Origin: Candidatus Bathyarchaeota archaeon
GTDB lineage: Archaea > Thermoproteota > Bathyarchaeia > EX4484-135 > B24-G1
DNA: 10,068 nt
Direction of reading: 5' to 3'
Assembly: GCA_003662535.1 (NCBI GenBank)
Contig: QMYG01000018.1
Coordinates: 1-10,068, forward strand
The position numbers were made by a program, and so were the translations under genes. This document shows positions 1-5,087 of this stretch, piece by piece (within the stretch, counting starts at the first letter, position 1; every line of letters starts with the position of its first letter). Below the pieces are notes generated by a model that was not told the origin of the DNA, did no database searches, and saw only the letters and a program-made list of their open reading frames with translations.

Positions 1-439
1 CCCTTCTGCAGTACTCCTTAAATTGTTCAATCCACCTTCTTATGAACTTTGGGCGTTCAGGGGCTTCCGTAATAAATCTAACAAACCTTGTAAACTGAAG
101 TATTGTCTTTGGGTCTAGTTGGTGCTCAAGGATGTGGGAATCCTTTAATGCGATGTCTTCAGGTACTAAAATAATCTCTAAGAACTTCTTAAACATGTCG
201 TGCCTTTCTTTGATTGCTTCAGCTAACTCTCTTCCTCGTGGCGTAAGAGTGATGCCGCCGTACCTTTCATAGTGGATGAAACCTTTATCACGAAGTTTCT
301 TAACCATCTCAACAGCAGTTGATGGCTTTACATCCAATTTCCCTGCAATGTCCTTAATGCGGGCAAATCCTTTTTGTTCGATAACCTCGTATATGGCTCT
401 CAGGTAGTCCTCCGCCCTCTTTGAGAGGCCGGTGCTCAA
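1..439 (-). CDS. DtxR/MntR-family metal-dependent transcriptional repressor (3' end outside window)
   Basis: The 146 visible residues form the N-terminal winged helix-turn-helix (about residues 8-70: a DYLRAIY helix, then IADKL-like DIAGKLDVKPSTAVEMVKKL, then a wing ending ITLTPRGREL) and the start of the metal-binding dimerisation domain. Proteins of this family bind Fe(II) or Mn(II) and then repress iron or manganese uptake genes. By hand comparison with Bacillus MntR and with DtxR, probable metal ligands are D11, H80, H102, E105 and H106. The position of MntR E11 appears to be R14 and that of E99 appears to be H102, so metal choice cannot be predicted. The start is a TTG at 439. No better start lies upstream, and a TATA-like tract sits about 40 bases before it. 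The C-terminal part, including any SH3-like FeoA domain, lies beyond base 1. Palindromic half-sites between promoter and start suggest autoregulation. Family assignment is firm; target genes are unknown. Confidence 0.9.
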   Translation of the reverse strand, partial: MSTGLSKRAEDYLRAIYEVIEQKGFARIKDIAGKLDVKPSTAVEMVKKLRDKGFIHYERYGGITLTPRGRELAEAIKERHDMFKKFLEIILVPEDIALKDSHILEHQLDPKTILQFTRFVRFITEAPERPKFIRRWIEQFKEYCRR

Positions 440-447
440 AGCGGCTC

Positions 448-472
448 GCCTAATAAATTTAGGCTATCCTAA
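448..472. promoter_or_regulatory. Probable DtxR-type operator with three half-sites
   Basis: Two overlapping inverted repeats share a central half-site: GCCTAA-(5)-TTAGGC at 448-464 and TTAGG-(4)-CCTAA at 459-472. The TTAGG/CCTAA arms match the ends of the known DtxR/IdeR consensus, although the spacing is shorter than the classical 19-bp box. The site lies between the minus-strand TATA-like tract and the TTG start of the DtxR-family gene, where bound repressor would block initiation. Assignment as an autoregulatory operator is inference from sequence and position. Confidence 0.55.
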
Positions 473-488
473 CTTTTAAATTTTTAAG
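473..488 (-). promoter_or_regulatory. TATA-like promoter of the DtxR-family gene
   Basis: Read on the minus strand this is an uninterrupted A/T tract with TTTAAAAG and TTAAAAAT boxes. A start of transcription about 26 bases downstream would fall near 450-458, giving a very short leader before the TTG at 439. The exact box is uncertain. Confidence 0.45.
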
Positions 489-588
489 ATATGTTGCCAC
501 CGAAGGTTGAGGAGAAGGTTGTGAAGGTTCATCCCCTCTTCCACAGAAGAGAAAAGTCTAAGGAGAGGTAGGTGCTTCCGTTGGAAAT

Positions 589-598
589 GTATTTATGG
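589..598 (+). promoter_or_regulatory. Candidate TATA box of the zinc-ribbon/PH-like gene
   Basis: GTATTTATGG lies about 40 bases before the TTG start at 634 and would place transcription initiation near 619, leaving a short leader. This is the most box-like A/T element in the gap between the divergent DtxR-family gene and this one. A short 26-codon reading frame at 491-571 in the same gap has no supporting signal. Confidence 0.35.
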
Positions 599-633
599 GG
601 GTTTAAGCTAGTTTCTATGAAGAGCTGGTTTAG

Positions 634-1125
634 TTGGTAAAAGCTGGATTTTGGCTTGGAGCTGGAGGCTTCGGAACTGGGGACGTAGACATAACTAATA
701 AGGGCCTCGTTGTTACGTTGCCTGCAGGCATCCTAAAGCGTTTTGCTTTTGGTGCCATGAGCCACTTCATGCGTGGAAAGGCCATGCTGATTCCCTTCAA
801 GAACGTTGTGAGCGTTAATATCAGTAAGAGGGGCCTGCTGAGGACTAAGTGCATAGATTTGACCTTCGTAGACGAGAGGGGCGGGGAGAGGACGATAATC
901 TTTGCGCCCTACGTCGGGAAGCTGAAGCCCAAATACCTATCCGAGGAATGGGCTGATAAGATAAGGCGCCGTGTGGTCGCCGCCAAATACTCCTCAGCCG
1001 GGCAGCCGCAGACAGCGACACAACAACCCCCTCCCACCCAGACGATAAACTTCTGCCCCAACTGCGGCTTCAGGGTTTCTCCTGGAGACAAGTTTTGCAA
1101 GAGGTGCGGCACGCCGCTTAGTTAG
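634..1125 (+). CDS. PH-like domain protein with C-terminal zinc ribbon
   Basis: This 163-residue protein has two parts. Residues 1-115 are rich in beta-strand patterns (GLVVTLPAGILKR, AMLIPFKNVVSVNISKRG, IDLTFVDERGGERTIIF) and resemble bacterial/archaeal PH-like (bPH/GRAM-type) folds. After a Q/P/T-rich linker (about 122-138) comes a classic short zinc ribbon, with CPNC at 141-144 and CKRC at 155-158 followed by GTPL. There is no signal peptide or membrane helix, so it should be cytoplasmic. The start is a TTG placed directly after an in-frame TAG, so no longer form is possible; the next in-frame ATG (residue 42) would cut into the conserved-looking part. Such zinc ribbons often mediate protein or nucleic acid contacts, but the role here is unknown. 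It stands alone between the divergent regulator and the transporter. Confidence 0.75.
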   Translation: MVKAGFWLGAGGFGTGDVDITNKGLVVTLPAGILKRFAFGAMSHFMRGKAMLIPFKNVVSVNISKRGLLRTKCIDLTFVDERGGERTIIFAPYVGKLKPKYLSEEWADKIRRRVVAAKYSSAGQPQTATQQPPPTQTINFCPNCGFRVSPGDKFCKRCGTPLS

Positions 1126-1154
1126 TGGGAGCCTCGTGGCGTGCTGCAACCCCA

Positions 1155-1163
1155 ATTTTTAAA
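1155..1163 (+). promoter_or_regulatory. Candidate TATA box and G-rich ribosome site before the MFS gene
   Basis: ATTTTTAAA preceded by CCCCA sits about 35 bases before the GTG start at 1194. Initiation about 26 bases downstream would be near 1185. A run of six G at 1186-1191 lies just before the start and may act as a weak Shine-Dalgarno sequence. Confidence 0.4.
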
Positions 1164-1193
1164 CCATGAAAATTTGTTTATTTTTGGGGGGTT

Positions 1194-2477
1194 GTGGTGT
1201 CTAAAGAGCCTTCTAAGTTGTTAGAGTCTGCGCCGCTGAGCCGCTTTCATTACCTGCTTCTCCTCATTGGATGTTTGGTCTACGCCCTCACGGCGATGAA
1301 TACGATGCTCATCGGTGCGACGCTTCCAGCAATCATAAGTGAGTGGGGGTTGGGGAAGGTTGAGGCTGGCCTACTCATAAGCTCTGGGCTTCTCGGCATG
1401 TTCTTCGGGGCGCTCTCGTGCGGAATCCTAGCCGACACGATTGGTAGACGGGCAACCCTCATCCTGACTGTGGCTTTGATGTCGGTCTGCACGGGCCTAT
1501 GTGGGCTCGCATGGGACGCCCAGTCGATGGCTTTTCTGCGTTTCTTGGCGGGCGTCGGTTTGGGCGGGGCGCTCCCGCAGCCCGGCGTCTACGTGGCTGA
1601 GTACGTGCCAGCCAAGCATAGGGGGAAGTTTCTGGGGCTTGTTGAGTCATCTTGGGCCTACGGAGCGCTGCTGGCCGTGCTGTTCCCATACCTGCTGATA
1701 AACTATGGGTGGAGAACCGCCTACTCAGTAGCCTTCATTCCGCTACTGCTCATACCAGCGATTCTGCTGGTGCTCCCAGAATCCATCAGGTATTTAGAGT
1801 CGAAGGGCAGGCGTGATGAGGCCTTAGAGATACTACGTAGACGGGGCCTGATAACGGACGGGGGGAAGGCTGAAAAGCCTAGAATATTGGAGCTCTGGTC
1901 TAGGGCCTATTGGCGCAGAACCCTGCTCCTCTGGATACTCTGGTTCAGCCTAGTCTACACATACTACGGAATCTTCGCATGGCTACCCACAATCTACGCA
2001 GAACTGAAGGGGCCTGCCGGAGCACTCTACAGGGTGCTCCTAATAACCCTGCTCCAGATACCGGGCTACTACACGGCGACCTTCCTCCTAGACGTTGTTG
2101 GACGAAAGCCTGTTCTATCCGCCTACCTATTCATGGCTGGGGTTGGCTGCGGGCTTCTCGCTGTCTCAAGTAGGGGTCAGATGTTTCTCTGGAGCTGTAT
2201 GGTTTCCTTCTTTAACCTTGGCGCCTGGGCGGGCCTCTACACCTACACGCCTGAGCTATACCCGACGAGGATGCGTGGAACAGGCTTCGGCTCTGCGGCG
2301 AGCATAGGTAGGATAGGCGGAATCCTAACGCCGACAATCACAGGCTATTTGCTGAGTATCGCAGGAATAAACCTGACCTTCCTAGTCTTCGCCCTCATAC
2401 ACATAGTAGCTGCAGCCGCGGTAATCACGCTGGGCGTGGAAACACGAAGAAAGACGCTTGAAGAGATTTCAGCATAA
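1194..2477 (+). CDS. MFS transporter, metabolite/sugar porter-like, 12 TM
   Basis: This is a full-length (427-residue) major facilitator protein that would sit in the cytoplasmic membrane and move a small metabolite, probably with protons. Two six-helix halves are separated by a charged loop at about 200-240. Family motifs are clear: the loop 2-3 motif GILADTIGRR (78-86), R116 in helix 4 followed by GVGLGGALPQP (120-130), RGKFLG (143-148), PESIRYLESKGR (195-206), the second-half repeat LDVVGRKP (299-306), YTPELYPTRMRGTGFG (351-366) and a C-terminal ETRRKTLEEI (416-425). PESxRYL plus ETxxKTLEEI point to the sugar-porter/SV2-like/aromatic-acid side of the superfamily. Substrate cannot be read from sequence. 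The start GTG at 1194 follows a G-rich tract; a second GTG at 1197 is equally possible. No enzyme of an obvious catabolic pathway is adjacent. Confidence 0.9.
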   Translation: MVSKEPSKLLESAPLSRFHYLLLLIGCLVYALTAMNTMLIGATLPAIISEWGLGKVEAGLLISSGLLGMFFGALSCGILADTIGRRATLILTVALMSVCTGLCGLAWDAQSMAFLRFLAGVGLGGALPQPGVYVAEYVPAKHRGKFLGLVESSWAYGALLAVLFPYLLINYGWRTAYSVAFIPLLLIPAILLVLPESIRYLESKGRRDEALEILRRRGLITDGGKAEKPRILELWSRAYWRRTLLLWILWFSLVYTYYGIFAWLPTIYAELKGPAGALYRVLLITLLQIPGYYTATFLLDVVGRKPVLSAYLFMAGVGCGLLAVSSRGQMFLWSCMVSFFNLGAWAGLYTYTPELYPTRMRGTGFGSAASIGRIGGILTPTITGYLLSIAGINLTFLVFALIHIVAAAAVITLGVETRRKTLEEISA

Positions 2478-2560
2478 AAGTCTTCAAATCCCACAATTTA
2501 TTTGCCTTCTTACTTCAGAAACTAAACATAAGCTTCTAAAATCAACTTCTGAATCCTCAC

Positions 2561-2583
2561 AACGGACGCCGTTCTCTAGGCGT
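2561..2583. repeat. Nested short inverted repeats upstream of tbp
   Basis: AACGG-acg-CCGTT at 2561-2573 and ACGCC-(8)-GGCGT at 2566-2583 overlap. They sit in the 169-base gap between the MFS gene and tbp, immediately upstream of the A/T-rich promoter region. They are short enough to arise by chance; position alone suggests a regulator site or a transcript-end hairpin for the MFS gene. Confidence 0.2.
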
Positions 2584-2595
2584 TTGGTAAATCGT

Positions 2596-2637
2596 CTATA
2601 AATATTTAAAGGTATACGCATATAATAAATTTAAATT
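2596..2637 (+). promoter_or_regulatory. tbp promoter region with two TATA-like boxes
   Basis: Two A/T blocks lie in tandem, TATAAATATTTAAAGG at about 2597-2612 and ATATAATAAATTTAAATT at about 2620-2637. The downstream block, centred near 2624, would start transcription at about 2650, right at the GTG/TTG start codons, giving a leaderless message. The upstream block would give a leader of about 20 bases. Which one is used cannot be told from sequence. Confidence 0.5.
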
Positions 2638-2646
2638 AGGCTGGGG

Positions 2647-3219
2647 GTGTTGGAGTTCCCTTCCAAATCAAAGCCAGTGATAAAAATAGAGAACGTAGTA
2701 GCATCAGCGACCCTAAATCAGGAGGTGGACCTTAATGCTGTAGCGAGTGCCTTCAGGAATGTGGAGTATAGGCCTGAGCAGTTTCCGGGGCTTGTTTTTA
2801 GGCTGAAGCGTCCTAAGACCGCTACTTTGATTTTCAATTCTGGGAAGATGGTTTGCACTGGTGCTAAGAGTGAGAAGGAGGCTAGAAGGGCTATAATGAA
2901 GGTTGTTAAGTCGCTTAAGGACGCCGGAATAATCATCGTGGGGAAGCCTGCCATAAAGATTCAGAATATTGTGGCTTCAGCCATCCTCGGGGGCAGAATA
3001 GACCTAGAGAGGGCTGCCTACGAGCTGAAGAGGACAATGTATGAGCCTGAGCAGTTCCCAGGCCTGATATACAGGATGGAAAACCCAAAGGTAGTCATTC
3101 TCCTCTTCGCAAGTGGGAAACTCGTTTGCACTGGTGGGAAGAGCGAGGACGAGGTCTACGACGCCATACAGAAATTGCACCAAACCTTAGAAGAGAAGGG
3201 CCTCATAGAATACGAATAG
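2647..3219 (+). CDS. tbp: TATA-box-binding protein (archaeal TBP)
   Basis: TBP binds the promoter TATA box, bends it and recruits TFB and RNA polymerase. The 190-residue protein is the normal archaeal length and consists of two imperfect repeats, about residues 11-95 and 102-186. Each repeat carries IxNxVASA, PEQFPGL and a FxSGKxVCTGxKSE core. The four DNA-intercalating phenylalanines fall at F46, F63, F137 and F154, with exactly the spacings known from yeast TBP (17 within a repeat, 91 between repeats). The acidic C-terminal tail is very short (EYE). Start GTG at 2647 follows a G run; TTG at 2650 is an alternative that would suit leaderless transcription from the nearer TATA block. The gene is flanked by its own promoter and a T-rich downstream tract, so it is probably monocistronic. 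Confidence 0.97.
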   Translation: MLEFPSKSKPVIKIENVVASATLNQEVDLNAVASAFRNVEYRPEQFPGLVFRLKRPKTATLIFNSGKMVCTGAKSEKEARRAIMKVVKSLKDAGIIIVGKPAIKIQNIVASAILGGRIDLERAAYELKRTMYEPEQFPGLIYRMENPKVVILLFASGKLVCTGGKSEDEVYDAIQKLHQTLEEKGLIEYE

Positions 3220-3244
3220 CTAGGGCCATTACTAAAACATCCAC

Positions 3245-3250
3245 TTTTTT
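3245..3250 (+). terminator. T-tract terminator after tbp
   Basis: Six consecutive T on the coding strand 26 bases after the tbp stop. Archaeal RNA polymerase commonly terminates at such oligo-T tracts without a hairpin. Confidence 0.45.
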
Positions 3251-3270
3251 ATGAAGTTTTCCGATGAAAC

Positions 3271-3281
3271 AAAAATTTATG
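3271..3281 (+). promoter_or_regulatory. TATA-like box before the gene remnant
   Basis: AAAAATTTATG would direct initiation near 3303, just ahead of possible GTG starts at 3316 and 3325. It looks like an intact promoter facing a reading frame that breaks down after about 16 codons. Confidence 0.35.
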
Positions 3282-3315
3282 CGTGTTTCTGCAATGTTAG
3301 GGAAAAATGTAGCGG

Positions 3316-3405
3316 GTGATTGAGGTGCCTATCGAGAAAGCCCAGAAAATTTGGATGAATAATGTCTGGGTGGTGCTTTGGCTAGAATTATGTCTGGCGA
3401 CCTAG
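3316..3405 (+). pseudogene. Possible remnant of a branched-chain aminotransferase (IlvE-like) N-terminus
   Basis: From GTG at 3316 the frame reads VIEVPIEKAQKIWMNN before continuing into unconvincing sequence and stopping at 3403-3405. The string EKAQKIWMN resembles the extreme N-terminus of archaeal IlvE-type aminotransferases, which typically begin with a KIWMNG strand. The glycine and everything after it are lost here, and no catalytic lysine region follows. A promoter-like box upstream and the gap between tbp and L35Ae fit a decayed or mostly deleted gene. The match is short and made from memory, so the identity is tentative; it could instead be a small unrelated protein. Confidence 0.25.
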
Positions 3406-3485
3406 AGACGCTTGGCGCCGTTTGGCTTGAGGGGCTGGAGCCTCCTAAGCGTGCCGTAAAGAAGGTTGAGGAGCTAGCCGCCTAG
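3378..3485 (+). CDS. Small hypothetical ORF (35 aa) or 3' fragment of a lost gene
   Basis: A TTG-started frame encodes 35 residues including GDLETLGAVWLEGLEPPK, ending AVKKVEELAA. The amphipathic, Lys/Glu-rich end looks like real protein sequence. It is in a different frame from the aminotransferase-like start at 3316 and overlaps its end, so the two could be halves of one gene joined across a deletion or frameshift. Its TAG stop shares the palindrome CTAG with the TAG stop of the convergent L35Ae gene. I do not recognise a family. ATG at 3390 is an alternative start. Confidence 0.25.
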   Translation: MARIMSGDLETLGAVWLEGLEPPKRAVKKVEELAA

Positions 3486-3745
3486 CCTATGATTTCTATC
3501 GGCGTTCCCAGCGCATGTCCCGGTAGGCCCCTCCTGAATCTCGCCCTCACGTAGCCCCGCTTGCCGTGAACATCCACTATTTTTCCCCTTATCTTCCGTC
3601 TACCTACGGGCCAAGCAACCTTACGCCCAATCAGCCTAGCCGCCTCGCTGTCCGAGTCTATCCCCGGGAATTTCAAGATGCACTCCTTTGGCCTCTGGCT
3701 TTTCGGGCCAATCCTGTAGCTGACCACGTAGCCTACCAGCGACAT
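3482..3745 (-). CDS. rpl35ae: Large-subunit ribosomal protein L35Ae (eL33)
   Basis: The 87-residue protein matches archaeal/eukaryotic L35Ae: GYVVSYRIGPKSQRPKECIL at the start, a central DSxxEAARLIGRKVAW segment (31-45), and the highly conserved end HGKRGYVRARFRRGLPGHALG (60-80). It is a small beta-barrel component of the 50S subunit, found in eukaryotes and part of the archaea. The frame can be extended upstream to an ATG at 3793, adding 16 hydrophobic residues (beginning GIKDLGLLLNLLFSA). I prefer ATG at 3745, because the family begins near there and a TATA-like box (3781-3790 on this strand) would start transcription near 3760, downstream of the longer start. The gene is divergent from the ATP-grasp ligase. 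Confidence 0.92.
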   Translation of the reverse strand: MSLVGYVVSYRIGPKSQRPKECILKFPGIDSDSEAARLIGRKVAWPVGRRKIRGKIVDVHGKRGYVRARFRRGLPGHALGTPIEIIG

Positions 3746-3775
3746 GGCCGAAAAAAGAAGATTGAGGAGCAGTCC

Positions 3776-3790
3776 TAAATCCTTTATTCC
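3776..3790. promoter_or_regulatory. Shared divergent promoter region, L35Ae / ATP-grasp gene
   Basis: The starts at 3745 (minus) and 3812 (plus) are only 66 bases apart. On the minus strand GGAATAAAGG (3790-3781) fits a TATA box with initiation near 3760. On the plus strand the overlapping CCTTTATTCC is about 26 bases before the ATG at 3812, which would make that transcript leaderless. One A/T element may therefore serve both directions, though this is inferred from spacing only. Confidence 0.4.
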
Positions 3791-3811
3791 CACGCCTACC
3801 CGAATTAATTA

Positions 3812-4702
3812 ATGGTGCAAGCTGTGAAATGCTTGATTGTTTATGGACGTGGACTGGACATAAATGATAGACAGCTCTATCTGGCGTGCAGAGAGCTTAT
3901 CGGCAAACCAATGTTGGCGAGGGCGTCAAACCTTTCGTCCGCAATCAGAGGAGGCAAGGCCAACATCTGGCATGGAAGCAGGGAGCTGACCGACGTAGAC
4001 CTATGCTTTCTCCGCTCCCTAGGGACTGGAAGCCTCGAGCAGGTTCTGTGTCGTGTCGGCGTGCTTGAGTGTATGAAGTCCTGCGGAACCTTCATGGTTA
4101 ATGGAGCCTTAGAGATGCTCCTAGCCAAGAACAAGTTTTTAAGCCTTTGCAGACTCACCTTAGAAGGCTTCCCAGCCCCAGACACCTACCTGACTGAGTC
4201 CGCAAACTGGGCGTACAGGATGTGCCAAGACTTGGGAAGGCAGGTCTATAAGCCTCTTCTAGGCTCTATGGGCTTCGGCTCCCAGCTCTTCAGGAATGTA
4301 GACGAGGCCTACACGCTTTACCACAGGCTGGAAGAGCTTGGAATTCCAATTCACGTCCAGAGGTATGTGGAGAAGAGGAGAGACCTGCGTATATTCGTCA
4401 TAGATGGTGAGGTTGCAGCGGCTATGGAGCGTGTTCCGAGGGCTGGAGAATGGAGGGCGAACGTCTCTCAGGGTGGATGGGTGAAGCCGTTCAGAGCTGA
4501 GGGAGAGTTAAGGGAGTTGGCGATTAGGGCTGTCGAGAAGCTAAACCTCTTCTATGCAGGCGTAGACCTTCTCGAAGTGGATGAGGCTCCACTCCTCCTA
4601 GAGGTGAACGCCTCCCCCCACTGGCAGGGAGTTCAGGAGGCCTCAGGAGTAAACATAGCCCAGACGCTCGTGAAGGCAGCTTTAAGACACTTGAAGAAAT
4701 AG
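3812..4702 (+). CDS. RimK-family ATP-grasp ligase, MptN/CofF-like
   Basis: The 296-residue protein has RimK-type ATP-grasp architecture: an N-terminal pre-ATP-grasp domain with a FLRSLGTGSLEQ segment (66-77), a nucleotide loop VYKPLLGSMGFGSQLF (145-160), the adenine hinge VQRYVEKRRDLRIFVIDGE (182-200), NVSQGGW (217-223) and the Mg-binding end VDLLEVDEAPLLLEVNASP (251-269; D252, E264, N266). This class joins an amino acid, often glutamate, to an acid using ATP. Closest relatives I can name are MptN and CofF, which add alpha-linked glutamate to tetrahydromethanopterin and coenzyme F420. CofD a kilobase downstream supports a coenzyme role, but lysine/arginine LysX-type ligases share this fold. 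No lysW-like gene is seen. The start ATG at 3812 appears leaderless. Confidence 0.85.
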   Translation: MVQAVKCLIVYGRGLDINDRQLYLACRELIGKPMLARASNLSSAIRGGKANIWHGSRELTDVDLCFLRSLGTGSLEQVLCRVGVLECMKSCGTFMVNGALEMLLAKNKFLSLCRLTLEGFPAPDTYLTESANWAYRMCQDLGRQVYKPLLGSMGFGSQLFRNVDEAYTLYHRLEELGIPIHVQRYVEKRRDLRIFVIDGEVAAAMERVPRAGEWRANVSQGGWVKPFRAEGELRELAIRAVEKLNLFYAGVDLLEVDEAPLLLEVNASPHWQGVQEASGVNIAQTLVKAALRHLKK

Positions 4703-4741
4703 TAAATTAAAACATGCCAGATGAAAAGTCGCTCTAAGTAG

Positions 4742-4750
4742 TTTTTATTT
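4742..4750 (+). terminator. T-rich tract after the ATP-grasp gene
   Basis: TTTTTATTT lies 40 bases after the stop codon at 4702 and fits an archaeal oligo-T terminator. It is followed by unexplained A/T-rich sequence with small hairpins (4765-4788) before the next promoter. Confidence 0.35.
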
Positions 4751-4828
4751 GTGTGCGCACGTTGATGCGAAAGCATAAAAGGCTTATGTTATCGCCTATA
4801 TATATTTTAATCATCATGATAAAAAACC

Positions 4829-4838
4829 TTAATATTAA
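4829..4838 (+). promoter_or_regulatory. Candidate TATA box of the small zinc-ribbon gene
   Basis: TTAATATTAA, a perfect 10-base palindrome, would place initiation near 4861 and give a leader of about 39 bases before ATG 4900. A second A/T run, TATATATATTTTAA, lies at about 4798-4810. Just downstream, TTAGgtCTAA at 4844-4853 resembles part of a DtxR box. Confidence 0.35.
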
Positions 4839-4871
4839 AACTTTTAGGTCTAACCCTTGAGCTGTGCGGCA

Positions 4872-4897
4872 CTCCCACATCCCTTGAAAGGTGGAGG
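4872..4897 (+). promoter_or_regulatory. Strong Shine-Dalgarno site that may be hidden in a hairpin
   Basis: GGAGG at 4893-4897 lies only two bases before the ATG at 4900 and would suit a start slightly further on or tight spacing. Upstream CTCCcAC (4872-4878) can pair with GTGGAG (4891-4896), with one bulged C and a 12-base loop, masking most of the ribosome site. Pairing is by eye; no energy was calculated. Confidence 0.3.
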
Positions 4898-4899
4898 CT

Positions 4900-5070
4900 A
4901 TGGCAAGGAGAAAGAAACCCCGCCTCCTTTGCACCAATTGCGGTAGACGTATTAGCCCCTACGAGTTTATCGGGTTCTCCTTAGATTTCCGTGCTCTTTT
5001 CTACAGGTGCCGGAGCTGTGGCATGATCATAGAGGTGAAGAACGAGGAGCATACGGACGAATCCAGCTGA
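4900..5070 (+). CDS. Small zinc-ribbon protein (56 aa)
   Basis: The protein starts with a basic stretch (MARRKKPR), then CTNCG (11-15), a 22-residue middle with a YEFIGF/ALFYR pattern, CRSCG (37-41), and an acidic tail (EVKNEEHTDESS). Two CxxC pairs at 11/14 and 37/40 form a typical treble-clef or ribbon zinc site. Size, basic N-terminus and zinc site resemble small archaeal proteins that contact RNA, the ribosome or transcription factors, but I recognise no specific family. ATG at 4900 has a GGAGG immediately upstream; an in-frame GTG at 4891 would add three residues but would destroy that site's role. It converges on the UPF0215 gene with 17 bases between stop codons. The CxxC spacing and coding-like composition make it a likely real gene despite its size. 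Confidence 0.7.
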   Translation: MARRKKPRLLCTNCGRRISPYEFIGFSLDFRALFYRCRSCGMIIEVKNEEHTDESS

Positions 5071-5087
5071 GGGGTCAGCGTGAGCCA

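Noticed and set aside
491..571. Short plus-strand ATG frame of 26 residues (MLPPKVEEKVVKV...) between the DtxR-family gene and the next gene.
   Set aside because: No ribosome site, the A/T tract just upstream is too close to serve as its promoter, and no family resemblance. It may be chance or old debris.
1459..1698. Overlapping frames on both strands inside the MFS gene.
   Set aside because: Composition is typical of shadow frames of a G/C-richer gene, with no motifs, while the MFS frame carries all the conserved features.
3746..3793. N-terminal extension of L35Ae to ATG 3793.
   Set aside because: The added 16 residues are hydrophobic and not found in the family, and the likely TATA box lies inside this stretch.
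4841..4899. Possible tRNA or structured RNA before the zinc-ribbon gene.
   Set aside because: No T-loop GTTCRA sequence, no cloverleaf arms; only a local hairpin around the ribosome site is supported.
4734..4937. Minus-strand frame of 67 codons opposite the A/T-rich gap and the zinc-ribbon gene.
   Set aside because: Low-complexity translation with no motif, and it overlaps the better-supported double-CxxC gene.
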